DNA from: Chromera velia
Taxonomy: Eukaryota; Sar; Chromeraceae
Assembly: GCA_018398765.1 (NCBI GenBank)
Contig: JAHBMJ010001324.1
Location: forward strand, 1 to 30,903
Length of the DNA stretch: 30,903 nt
Direction: 5' to 3'
Numbering within the stretch: the stretch's first letter is position 1; the number at the start of each line of letters is the position of its first letter. A program made the translations under genes and the position numbers. The notes under the pieces were generated by a model. It did no database searches and was not told where the DNA came from. It saw only the letters and a program-made list of their open reading frames with translations. Shown here piece after piece: positions 1 through 9,885 of this stretch.

Positions 1-46
1 ACGGCTGAGAACCCTCTCCCGCGGAAGGAACGGTGCAAAACGCCGA

Positions 47-350
47 GCGGATCGAATGTCGGAAGAGAGAAACCACGGACGCAAACGATCCTCAGTCACA
101 CACGAAGAGCCAGTCCGACCATGCAGCCAAGCGGATCGAATGTCGGAAGAGAGAAACCACGGACGCAAACGATCCTCAGTCACACACGAAGAGCCAGTCC
201 GACCATGCAGCCAAGCGGATCGAATGTCGGAAGAGAGAAACCACGGACGCAAACGATCCTCAGTCACACACGAAGATCCAGTCCGACCATGCAGCCAAGC
301 GGATCGAATGTCGGAAGAGAGAAACCACGGACGCAAACGATCCTCAGCCA
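47..350. repeat. 84-bp tandem repeat, about 3.6 copies
   Basis: Units begin at 47, 131, 215 and 299 with the same GCGGATCGAATG start, so the period is exactly 84 bp. The copies are almost identical (one G-to-T change in unit 3, CGAAGAGCC to CGAAGATCC) and the fourth diverges after about 345. Because 84 is a multiple of three, all three plus frames stay open through the array. That explains the apparent small proteins here without any gene. Confidence 0.95.
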
Positions 351-521
351 TGCACGCAGGTGAACGAGCACCAGACACACGCGCCTATGCACCAAACACC
401 CGGAGGTCTCGGACCAACAGCCATTCTATCACACACAGCTCTCGTCAAGCTGAAGAAATGGAGATCTCGAATGTATATTTTCGTTCGACCAACGAGAAAA
501 AATCGGGGAGGGCCTGTCGGC

Positions 522-543
522 CACGCACGCACGCACGCACGCA
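522..543. repeat. (CACG)n microsatellite
   Basis: About five and a half ACGC tetranucleotides in a row, just downstream of the 84-bp array. Confidence 0.9.
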
Positions 544-563
544 TCCGATCTAAAGAGATGGCG

Positions 564-660
564 ATGGAGAAATTTTGGGGCGGACAACGAGCACAGGAAG
601 AGCCGTGAGCTTCAGAAACGACACTCTGAGTTTACTGACCGGGGCCGTTTGCAGATGCCG
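564..660. repeat. diverged direct repeat, copy 1
   Basis: This 97-bp block matches 1156-1249 at roughly 80%. Shared landmarks are GGAGAAAT, CGGACAACG, GCACAGG, GAGCCGTGAGCTTC and ACTGACCGG. The two copies bracket the segment that encodes the NPGP motif on the minus strand. Confidence 0.8.
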
Positions 661-1762
661 CATTCTCACTTTGGATCCGCAACTTTTCCAGCTCAAACTG
701 CCTCTGCGCCTCAGCCTCCTGTCTCTGCGCCTCCTGTCTCTGCGCCTCCTCTTTCCACGCCTCTTCCATATCCTGTTTTGTGGCATCCGGATACACTTCC
801 TTGTAGCCTTTCAGGAACTCCACCTTGTTCTGCCCCGGCCCAGGATTTGGCTCGATGCCTTCCTCTACCAAATCCCTCACCCAGCCCAACAGATTGTCCC
901 ACCCTGCAGGAGCAAACACGAAAGAATCACGCACCACGCCCCGGACGGACAAACTCCCCTGCGGTTCTCTTGAGACAACTGCAGGATGGAAGTGCGGAAC
1001 CCGATAAAGTGAACGATGAGGACGGAAAGGGCCAGAGAGAACTGACAGGATTAGAATGGAATGAAAACAAACAGGGGGAAGGGGGTGAGGCTAGAGGGGG
1101 GAAAATACACACAAGGGGGGCGGGATGCCATACGAGAGAAGCGGACGAATGTATGCTGGAGAAATCTTGGAGCGGACAACGTGCACAGGGAGAGCCGTGA
1201 GCTTCGAAGAGACAGCCTTTGAGAACTGACCGGAGCCGCTTGCAGCTGCGGAGCTCCTGACGGGTTGATAGTCATGCCGTCCACCTTCACCTGACCAGGG
1301 TTGCTGACCGTCCCGATAAGCACCGTATGTCAGGAGCTGCCTCTCGCAGTTTCCGCAGACGACCTGTATTTCTGCCACACTGTTCCCGTAGTACGCATGC
1401 GCGAGCCGGTTCTTCGAGGACCCAAGCGTGAGTTTTTCTTCAACTGAGCGTGGCAGTCCTCCCAGCAGAAGGAAGAAAATCTTCCGGGGCGATAGACTGC
1501 AGCCGGACACATCGAGACTTAAAATTCGGAACCCAAGAGCATTGGGAGGACCGACCAGGCCCTCCCCTTGTTTGATTATCGCGAGAATCAGCCACGCCAT
1601 TCCAAAGCCCTCACGGCTCGACACCAATTCTGACACCCCCTCTGACGTCGGCGCTGCTCTATTTAACAGGGCGTAAAGAGCTGATTCCTGCAGGGACTCC
1701 TGTTCAGGACCCGCACATGAGGAGCTGCGGCCACACACAACTGGCTGAGAGCTCATCTGCAT
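632..1762 (-). pseudogene. hypothetical protein with 2A-like NPGP motif, one in-frame TAG
   Basis: One minus-strand frame is open from above 1762 down to 632 except for a single TAG at 1091-1093. ATG codons at 1760-1762 and 1754-1756 are possible starts. The first part is not recognised and has a VCGNC pair that could bind metal. After the TAG the frame encodes a segment ending GIEPNPGP (about 831-854), which resembles the ribosome-skipping 2A core D-V/I-E-x-N-P-G-P but with Gly where 2A has Asp. Next come about 60 residues rich in Glu, Gln and Arg, including a repeated EAQRQ unit (about 703-757) that could form a coiled coil. NPGP motifs are known near the start of proteins of some non-LTR retrotransposons, so this could be a retroelement remnant. 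No RT or endonuclease is visible here. It may equally be a broken host gene or one with unseen introns. Confidence 0.35.
1156..1249. repeat. diverged direct repeat, copy 2
   Basis: This is the partner of 564-660. On the minus strand this copy is inside the open frame of the hypothetical protein at 632-1762. Copy 1 lies at the end of that frame and supplies its stop. Confidence 0.8.
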
Positions 1763-2024
1763 GGGGGGCAGCCGGATCAAAAGACAGATCGCGAAACAAG
1801 TCCCCGAAGAGACCGCAAAGTGCGGCAACGAGACGTGAAGTGTTTGAGGGACCAACTGACTGAAACAGACCCTTTGGGGCAGCGCATGGAAGGTCTGTCA
1901 ATAGGAAGACAGCATGTAATGAGGAGAAGATAATCAATGCCCTCTTTGAACCGGGCAATGAGCCTTGAGACAGTCTATGACAGAGATTGACAGAGAGACC
2001 GAGAGAGAAACACTGTATTGACCC

Positions 2025-2111
2025 GGTCGGATTCGTGCATGAGCGCGTCGCAGTGCGCACCTCAAGGACCCCGGCAAGCGAGAGTCCCGGGTTCAAGCCC
2101 CGGTCCGGTCC
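2025..2111 (+). ncRNA. tRNA-like RNA polymerase III unit, probably a pseudo-tRNA or SINE head
   Basis: The T arm is perfect: stem CCGGG (2087-2091), loop TTCAAGC (2092-2098), stem CCCGG (2099-2103). GGTTCAAGCCC also fits the internal B box. The next seven bases (2104-2110) pair with GGTCGGA at 2025-2031 through two G-U pairs, giving an 87-nt span like a tRNA with a long variable arm. A run of six T (2112-2117) follows directly, as in RNA polymerase III terminators. I could not find a good anticodon arm or a normal D loop, so a working tRNA is unlikely. An alternative outer stem is GGACC (2067-2071) with GGTCC (2107-2111). Confidence 0.4.
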
Positions 2112-2117
2112 TTTTTT

Positions 2118-2930
2118 GGCTCAAATTGCACCGTACGACTCTGAAAGTGCAAATTTTTGATGCGTGCATGCATGTATGTGAGAGTGGCCAAACTTCTGAC
2201 CATCTGAGAGGTCTTTGGAGGACTTGCAAAGCATCTGTACGGCTTGTAGGACTATCTTCGACTCTTTGATCTGCTCTGCCTGTGAATTGGCTGGCAGGTT
2301 GTCTGTAGACGGGACTTTTGTGCACAGTCAGGGACTTTTGTGCACTCTCAGTCTGACCTTGTTTGTGTCGATCCGTTCAGCTTCTCTGTTTTCTTTCTGT
2401 CTAGCCAGCGCTGTCTTAGTTCCCTCTGTGTCCAGCTTCTCTGTTCCTCTGGTAGACTCTCTGCTCCGCTCTGCTTTGGAGAAGGAAGGATGGCTGATCT
2501 CTCTGCTCCCTCTGTGTCCGCTCTTCTCTGTGCCCCTCGGCTGGCCGCCGGCGAGGTTGCGCAGGTCTTGATCCTTTGTGACCGGTGTCTGGCGGTCTGG
2601 AAAGCGGGAATAGATCCCTTCTGGTACGTTGGCGTGCTTGCTGTTTGATCATGGTTGCTCTGCGGTCCCAATTGGTTACTTTGACTTTGCCTGTGCAGCC
2701 TTTTTGCAATTGGTGGCCCCCCTGGGCCGAGTTCCTATTTGGTGCCTCTAGTTGCAGCAGAGAAGGGCAAGACTGCAAGCACACTCTGTTGACAAAGCTT
2801 GGGGATGGACTGAGTCCAGCACAATGCTTTTTCTTCGGTTCTGACTCTGAATTACAGTGATGGAGTAGCTTTAGTGCATATGGCTGGGTGACTTGAGCCA
2901 GGCGCCCTACTCCGGTGAAACGAAAATGCA
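2118..2930. other. no recognised gene
   Basis: Several medium-length frames overlap on both strands, but none gives a recognisable protein. A 20-bp direct duplication starting GGGACTTTTGTGCAC lies at 2311 and 2331. The plus strand between 2340 and 2530 is CT-rich. Confidence 0.6.
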
Positions 2931-2932
2931 TG

Positions 2933-3278
2933 ATGCGGCACCACCTAAGTAGATGCGTGTCTGTGTGTTTATCTGCACCTCACCACACCCTTTGGTTGCT
3001 GTTTTATGCCGTTTGCTGTGTTTGATCGCTTCTAGGGATCATTGACGACTTGTTTTGAGTAGAATTCGTATCTCAGCTTTATGTGGCGGCGCACAATTGA
3101 CGCATACGGAACCATGGCGTGCCGCCACCTGAATAGATGCGTGCTTGTGTGTTTGTATGCTCTTTAGCACACCCTTTGGTCGCAGTTTCATGCCATTTGT
3201 TCTGTCTGATCGCTTCTGCAGATCCCACCAGGCTTGTTCGCAATGAAGACACCCCAGACATATGTAGCGGCGCACAAT
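2933..3278. repeat. diverged tandem duplication, two units of about 165 bp
   Basis: Unit 1 (2933-3098) and unit 2 (3116-3278) share, in the same order, a CACCT-AGTAGATGCGTG-like start, CACACCCTTTGGT, a TGATCGCTTCT block and a GCGGCGCACAAT end. Indels and substitutions separate them, so the duplication is old. The minus strand over unit 2 is open for 144 codons (3039-3473) but matches nothing I know. Confidence 0.75.
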
Positions 3279-3499
3279 AGGCCTCCGAGAGACCCTTTTA
3301 GGCCTGCCCCGACCGGTACATGAAAGGTATGGCCCCAGCGACCAAGGAATCTTAGTTTGGGTCCAAACAGACTGAGAAACACCAATTGGTTCCGGCACGC
3401 CACAACGGGGTGGGCCTGTGCAAAATCTGGATTTTTTCTGAAACAAGGGTCCCATAGGAAAAAGTGTATGCAAAGTGCCCGCCGGGGTGCCGGGATACG

Positions 3500-3690
3500 G
3501 TCAGTCAGTGAGTCAGTCAGTCACTCAGTCCCTCATGCAGTCCATCAGTCAGTCAGTCAGTCAGTCCCTCATGCAGTGAGTCAGTCAGTCAGTCAGTCAG
3601 TCACTTACTCACCCACCCACCCACCCACCCATTCATTCACTCACTCACTCACTCACTTACTCATGCAGTCAGTCATGCAATCAGGCAAGC
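3500..3690. repeat. (CAGT/CACT/CACC)n tetranucleotide microsatellite
   Basis: Runs of CAGT change into CACT, CCAC and CATT repeats and back to CAGT. The pattern is a tetranucleotide array that has drifted by single substitutions. Confidence 0.95.
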
Positions 3691-3934
3691 CGGATGGATG
3701 GATAGATGGATGCATGGACCGATGCCTGGTTGGCTGGCTGGATGGATGGATGGATGGCTGGCTGGCTGGATGGATGGCTGGATGGATGGCTGGATATACA
3801 GATAGATGGATCAATGGATGGATGGATATTAAATGGATGGATGGATGGATAGATGGATGAATATTAGATAGATGGATAGATGGATGGATAGATGGATGGA
3901 TAGATGGATAGATGGATAAATGGATGAATGGATG
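3691..3934. repeat. (GGAT)n with GGCT and AGAT variants
   Basis: About 240 bp of GGAT repeats. GGCT interruptions fall mainly in 3727-3793 and AGAT interruptions mainly in 3795-3920. Confidence 0.95.
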
Positions 3935-3985
3935 CCATTGGGTGTTTGTTGTTCTTGCCTTTTCCGCTTTTGCGTCTACGCAAAG

Positions 3986-4042
3986 CTAGAACTGATAGGA
4001 CTTCCAATCTGAACCTTTGTCCTGAGAAGTGACTTTTAATTT
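3986..4042 (+). repeat. left 57-bp terminal inverted repeat
   Basis: This is the reverse complement of 8562-8618 with 55 of 57 bases matching. The sequence inward of it remains weakly similar to the other side. Confidence 0.9.
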
Positions 4043-4953
4043 AACATTTTTAAAACATTTTTTTACACTTTTATAACAACTAAAAAAGCTTTATTCGTAC
4101 GTGAAAAATTTATTCTAGTCATTGATGTTGCAAAAGATGAAGAGTGTGTTAAAAATAATGAGGTGGCAAGGATAGAAGGACAAACAAGGTTGATATATGC
4201 AGTTGCTACAATTTTTTGAAAAGAGTCCCCTCGCCTCTCTTCCCGACTGGGACTGAATGCAACAAACCTAAGAGACATCAAATCGCCTCTCTAGAGTATT
4301 TCTAGCTGCTCGGTACAGAAAAAACGGCTTCCAGACATACAAGAAGTGCAAAGAACAGACGTCTAAGATGTGACACCTGAGAAGGCCAAAGAGGCTTTCC
4401 TCGACTCAAAAGTCCAAAAAGGGCTGTGCTGCATATCAATGATGATAAAATGCATACCAACATAATTTATAAACACCAGGGAGCTCAGTTCCAACAGGGG
4501 ATCAAGAATGGTTGCGGCACAGTAGAAGTCAATCAACAAGTCTGCTCAGAAGCATAAAAATACACTCTAGAGGTCCGCCTATCTGAAATCGCCGGAAAGT
4601 CTTTTTCCTTTTTAAGCGCCTCTAACCTGTATCCAGCGCATAAAGATACTGCCTAACACTTATACGCTCCTGTCTGAAGGGAATGAGCCAGACAAAACGA
4701 CCTACTAGGGGAACTGGGGATCAATCAATATTCCAGAGGCGTCATTTCATTCCAAGAAAGAGACAAAACAATCTCACCTTCCCACAACCACCAGACGCAC
4801 CAGAAACCCATCCCACGGCTCTAGAAGGATGTCAGCAGGCAAAGGACATTTACTGAAATTGTTGGGAATCAATTTCGGTACCTCTTAGTGAAAAGAAGGA
4901 ATGTTGGTCGGGAGGCCAGAAGGGCCACAGTGACTTCTTGACTGGTGCGGACT

Positions 4954-5508
4954 GCAACTCTCAAACCATAGTATAGGGGTCTAGATACGGGAGGGGGGGT
5001 GGCGTAGTATATAGAGACGTGCTGAGGGGCTACGCCTTAAAAACGTTGTATATAAAGGCGTTTTGCCCAAAGGGCAACGCCCCTAGGGTGTTGTGTTGTA
5101 TGTATAAGGTCTTAGACAGGCTACACCCTTTCATTATCCTTCATTGACAAAAAATTGAGCTAAACTCACGAATATGTATCAGCCTATACCCTTTAATATA
5201 TCAAAATCTAGTTGTTAGATCAAAATCAAACATGATTCATTCATTTTTATCTGTTGTGAAAGAAGATGGAAGAAGTATAGGAAGAAGATCCTTGTCGGCA
5301 TACATATGTGAATGAAATAGCTTTTAAACGCTTGTCCATTACCATGGAAAGCGCTCTCCCAACGGTGCCAACACCTACCTACAATCTGCTACGCCCCTGC
5401 AGGGGCGTTGTATATAGCCGCCAACGCCCCCCCCCCAAGGCACTATATAGACGTAAAGCCTTCATAGGGTGTTGTGATAGCAATTCTAGACCCCTATACC
5501 AGAGTTGC
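4954..5508. repeat. 555-bp segment with short interrupted inverted ends
   Basis: The left end is GCAACTCT (4954-4961), nine extra bases, then GTATAGGGGTCTAGA (4971-4985). The right end is the reverse complement: TCTAGACCCCTATAC (5485-5499), one base, AGAGTTGC (5501-5508). Inside each end is a G/C-run and TATATAG module (4985-5100 and 5390-5475). It could be a small foldback transposon that overlaps the one at 5401-5788. Confidence 0.45.
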
Positions 5509-5788
5509 CAAAATGCAATACAATACACTGTAATATAGTGAAATGTAGTGTACTAGAGTCAAAATCAAGTTGCAGTGCAATGTATTATACTATTAATAAA
5601 AAAAAATTAATTAATATAATATTTAAGTTCTTCTAGGCAGTTAATATATACAGTTATAGATGACTAAAAGAGCGATTGACAATGTTTCTAACATAATTGA
5701 CATATCAAAGTATTAAAAAATTTTTGTCGGCTTTGCGTCTATATAGCGCCTTGGGGGGGGGGCGTCGGCGGCTATATACAACGCCCCT
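5401..5788. repeat. foldback element with 60-bp inverted arms
   Basis: 5401-5460 and 5729-5788 are reverse complements over all 60 bases with three mismatches, all transitions, and no indels even in the run of ten C or G. The 268-bp loop is AT-rich and has no gene. Arms of this length around an AT-rich loop fit a MITE or foldback element. Confidence 0.8.
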
Positions 5789-6134
5789 ATCCTTCCCTCT
5801 TCCTCTTTTCTTTCATGCTGGTGCCTCTCTGGAGACGTTGGAAAGACCCAAGCTCTCGAGGAGCCTCAGGTCAGACAGCTATTCAGGAGATGCCTCGTCC
5901 TCTACCAAACACCCCCCATTCAACCCAGAGAGACCAAAGGCCTCAATGACCCACAGTCTGTTCTCTCGGTTGCAAATCCCCACTGCCTTCTTATACATTC
6001 TTTTTATTCTCAGGTGATTGTACCCCTGAACGAGGAGGTCCTGGTAGTCTTGTGTCATTTTGTTTCTTTTTTTACTGAAAATGTGATCATAGTCGGGACT
6101 GTATGCCAAGCCAGCGCCTGTCTCTCTGACTCAG

Positions 6135-6158
6135 ATTGACTGACTGACTGACTGACTG
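6135..6158. repeat. (GACT)n microsatellite
   Basis: About six GACT tetranucleotides. Confidence 0.85.
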
Positions 6159-6918
6159 CTGTCTCTATGCATGAAGCTACATGAACAATTTTAAAAGTGT
6201 TATTTTGTATAAATCATCATTTTTATAATGCATTATCACATTGATTTATAGTGTCATAGCTTTAAAATTCTAAATTTTTCTGATTAGGATCCTAAACTTT
6301 AACTATGTTCTTTCAACTAGCTTCCCAGAAGGCCTTTGTAAGTTGTACTAGGTGTAATGTATTACACTGGAATTCAAGTTGCAGTGTAATACAGCTTGAC
6401 AACTATGTCTCAAACCTATGCATCTGAGTAAACTAACAGTACATATCCAAGAATAAAGGAAGAAACCTGTCCTGTTAGCTCTCCAACAAGCGATGTTGAT
6501 GTACTAATATAGTTCCATACAGTTCGTGAAGCCTCTTGAGTCCAGTGATATGAGGAGACAGACTTGTGCCCATGCAGATATGTTCTTTAGCACCTGAAAA
6601 GCCGATTTTAAGCTCTAAATAGCCAAACAGTTGGGGTGGTTGGTCCCGCGGGCCAAGCCTGGACATTTTGGCACTGCAGTTTGCCGTTCTGGCCCCCGTG
6701 CCCTCTTGTATCGCTTCAGAGTGGCTCATTTTGTGCCCATTCTCACCAAATTGACTGTGGGTCTGAAACCCTGGTATCCCAAACCCAGATTTCAGTGAAG
6801 TTGGATATAACAGCGTCAATTGAAGAAAACTCTCTGTCGATAGTTTTTTTTTATTATGCAATGAATTGTAACAGAACGTTTTTTACGAAAGGACACCTCC
6901 GGGCAAAAGTTACTTTTT

Positions 6919-7165
6919 CCTAGGAGGGAGGTCTACTTGGACCTTGCATCTGGGTCTGAGAGACCGGTCTCCCAGACTCAAGCCGAAGGTGGGGTCCAAA
7001 CTATGACTGGAATGGGCCTTCAGAACATCAGATTCTTCAGGCAGACTCTCTGAAGGTTTTCTGAAGGCCCATTCCAGTCATATGTCGGACTCCACCTTCA
7101 GCTTGGGTCTGGGAGACCGGTCGTTGAAACCCAGGTGGAAGGTTAAAGTGGACTTTCCTTCTAGG
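6919..7165. repeat. 247-bp palindrome (MITE-like hairpin)
   Basis: The left arm (6919-7025) and right arm (7058-7165) are reverse complements. The inner 24 bp, from CTGGAATGGGCCTTCAGAA outward, are perfect. The next 40 bp carry few mismatches and the outer 40 bp are about 80% alike. The spacer is 32 bp. The ends read CCTAGGAGGGAG and, in complement, CCTAGAAGGAAA. I see no certain target duplication. Confidence 0.8.
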
Positions 7166-7226
7166 TCCGGATGCATTCGAATTCTGGCATCTGCGTGTCT
7201 TCGTGCTCCTCCCTTCTTGCTCACAG

Positions 7227-7411
7227 ATATCTCTGATGATCCGAGAGCCAGCGTTTTCCTCAGGATCGCCCTCGGCAGGGCGTTCAGAGGCCGGGTAAGT
7301 CTTCTTCTTTCCCGTCCGTCTCTTTTTGTATCTTTCTGTTCCTCACCTTTCTCTTTCCTTCTCTGGTGCCTGCAGGCAGTTGTTCTAGCCCCAGAAGCTT
7401 TCTGGGAGTGA
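7227..7411 (+). CDS. possible terminal exon pair of an unknown gene
   Basis: An acceptor-like TTGCTCACAG ends at 7226. A coding-like stretch follows (start DISDDPRAS, end GRAFRGR), then a strong donor GTAAGT at 7295 and a pyrimidine-rich acceptor ending at 7375. The last exon would encode 11 residues before TGA at 7409-7411. Both exons share one frame and the 81-bp intron has no in-frame stop, so retention would still give protein. No start codon or upstream exon is seen, and the nearby palindrome supplies some of the open frame. The protein is not recognised. Confidence 0.2.
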
Positions 7412-8561
7412 TCTTTGTGTCTGGGGAGCTAGAGAAGCCTTCGGTCAGCCTGCTCCTCTTTTTTGTGTATGATGATGATTTTTGCCTTGCATGTCTATAT
7501 ATGCAGATGCATATGTGTACGCCTTTACCTTCCTAGACAGGGTAGCCGCCAATCCCATTCAAGTATCACTTGAACGGAGCTCTCTTTCTTCATGCCTGTG
7601 TACAGCCCTTCAGATAGATTCTTCACTGAAATGCTAGCTGAAATGCTGATGCTTTGCCAGATCGCCTGGCAGTACTTGTCTGATCCTGTCTGCCTACGTG
7701 CTTGCTTGTCCCCCTCTTTTCATCTGTCTACCTTTCAGACTTCCTGTGCCTGCTTACTAGGCCTGGCAGTGTTTGGCTATGCATATATGGGCACATGTAT
7801 GCCTGTCTTTCTGTGCTGCCTTTCTGGATGTTTGGCTGTCTGTCTGCTCAAGAAATACGAGGGTAGAAAGAGAGAGAGATGGAGAGAGCCGAGATGCAGT
7901 ATCACACTTCTTGAAACGCCTCTCTTTTTTAAATGACCACTTGCACTTCGAGATGAAGTCATTGTATTGTAAATGACAGCAGCAGTTTAATTGTTGATAG
8001 CCGTTTTGCTTTCACCCCTCTGGGCTTTCTGTATGTCTTCCTCATGCATGAGGTACATGATATCGCACTTGCACTATTATATCAAAAACCCTGTGCACGT
8101 TCCTATCCAATGTAAATTGAGATGATTCTCATGCTGACCTTATTCTTGAATTGTTCTTCTTTTCTGCGTGATTTGATTCTCAGAAGAGATTCCGTATTCG
8201 CGTGATGTTCTACATGCAAGTAACCGTCAGCCTCTACGGGGTGACCCCCTCGACAAGCTTCTGTCAGCCCAGGGCGTATGAGCAGTAAACGACACCCACT
8301 GTTTGAATGTGCACATTTAATTGAAACCTGTGCAAAACATTGTATGTGTTTCAAACCGTTGGTGTACAAGCTTTTTAGTGGTGTATATTAAAATTATTTA
8401 GAATGAAGCACTATACTACTTGCTAGTGTAATTAATAAATGATTATAATTCAATCATTTTATTTTAGTTAAAGTGCTAGAACACGTTTTTAATTCGATCT
8501 TAAGGTTTATATAGATTAATTTAATAGTTTAAAAGCTTCTAAAACTTAGTATGATATTGAA
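7412..8561. other. no recognised gene
   Basis: CT-rich, then AT-rich sequence inside the 4.6-kb inverted-repeat segment. The open frames are short and match nothing I know. Confidence 0.6.
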
Positions 8562-8618
8562 AAATTAAAAGTTACTTCTCAGAACAAAGGTTCAGATTGG
8601 AAGTCCTATCAGTTCTAG
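8562..8618 (-). repeat. right 57-bp terminal inverted repeat
   Basis: This is the partner of 3986-4042, ending CAGTTCTAG. Confidence 0.9.
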
Positions 8619-9671
8619 CCCGCGTCTATATACCTACCTATTGCATTTTTGGTTTTCTATCTTGTCGCCTCCCAGGGTTTCAGCGCTTTAGTACACATGC
8701 GTGCACGTGCATGCTGCTATCGCAATCCTTCTGTATGCAAATAACCGGTCCGCTACTGACTAAACTTAACCTTTGTTCAAGTCTTTGTCAATGTAAAGAA
8801 AGTTACCGGCAGAGTAAGATTTAAACCGTACACGATTTCGATTCATGAACAGTGGCATAGCAACAACAGTTGTTCATTAGCACCGTTGCACTATATGGGT
8901 CCATTCTAGGCACACTGTGCCGCCACGAGCCGCGCCGCTATATATTAGTGCCTTATATGTGATTAAACTTTTTTCATACGATAACAGAAGTCCTTGTAGG
9001 TCCCAGATAGCTTAATTTTACATGTAATTAGACCTACCCTATACTCAAACTCAATATATCTCAGATGGCAACTCCATAATTATAAGTGCCCTCTGTTATA
9101 TATTTCCACTAACATTAATTGGAGCACACTGAGAGTAGGTCTAAAGATGGCTGCAGAAAGTATTCAATGAAAATTAATAGGTGGTATTCTATAAAAAAAA
9201 CATGAAGTCCACTTTCATAGACCATAATACTTTAACGATGATGATGATGCCGTTAACATTTAGCCGGTTTACTATTTAAATTCCATAAAAAAAAAAAAAA
9301 TGAAGATTGGGGCCTCTTCAAAATCTAATAGCGGCAACCCAGACCTTCACATGTGGTCCCGGTCCATTCGACAATCATGGGGGTAAGATGGCCTATCATG
9401 ACCCCTATGATGACCCCATGATCATGTCTCCTGTCCCGGACTCATGGGGTCTGGACACATCCTGAACTCATGAGAGCACAGCTCTGATATGACGCAAGCG
9501 AGTCACCAAGGCGGCAAGAAGTGTTTTTGAGCACTTGATGGATGTCTGAACACTTCATGCAAGTTTGATATCGAAAACCATATATATCCTCCACACTTAC
9601 CTATTAATAATACCTGCAGGCACCGGAGGGGTCTTGCTCCTCTGAAGTGCTGGAAGCCTGCATCTAACAAA
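8619..9671. other. intergenic, AT-rich, no gene seen
   Basis: No convincing frame. 9370-9450 holds several ATGACCCC and GGGGTCAT-type short inverted motifs. An A run of 14 lies near 9287-9300. Confidence 0.6.
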
Positions 9672-9785
9672 CACAATAGATGCATATCACTCGGTAACCA
9701 AAACAACATCATCAAGGGTCGGTTAGATTTTTAAAAAGGCGGGGTTGGCGAAATGCAAACCCCACCTTTTTTATGTCATTTGAAA
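9672..9785 (+). repeat. left flank copy of long target-site duplication with hairpin
   Basis: 114 bp repeated at 15819-15933 with roughly nine differences, mostly transitions. It contains the hairpin AAAAAGGCGGGGTT / AACCCCACCTTTTTT (9733-9772). It lies immediately 5' of the LINE. The second copy lies immediately 3' of the LINE's repeat tail. Confidence 0.8.
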
Positions 9786-9885
9786 CTCTTGTATCAAATC
9801 TCTCTGAAATGAGGGAATTCTCGTCAGAAAACAACAGCCGTCTCCGCTGAGTGTATCTTTCCCTTCTCGTTGCTGAAACGCCATC

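Larger units (their letters stand above)
3986..8618. mobile_element. 4.6-kb segment with 57-bp terminal inverted repeats, non-autonomous
   Basis: The 57 bp at 3986-4042 are repeated in reverse complement at 8562-8618 with only two mismatches. Both ends carry CTAGAACTGATAGGACTTCC read inward. The interior is AT-rich, has no transposase-like frame, and contains smaller foldback elements. Short GCGTCTA motifs lie just outside (3972-3978 and 8622-8628) but at unequal distances (7 and 3 bp), so they are only a weak target-duplication candidate. Two separate insertions of one repeat family in opposite orientation would look the same. Confidence 0.55.

Noticed and set aside
33-608. Open frames of 80-191 codons through the 84-bp repeat
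   Set aside because: All plus frames stay open because the unit is a multiple of three. The peptide is only the repeat and has no other coding sign.
3357-3860. Plus-strand frame of 167 codons
   Set aside because: Most of it is tetranucleotide microsatellite. No start context or family match.
3480-3935. CRISPR-like array
   Set aside because: The short direct repeats are continuous microsatellites with no spacers of constant length.
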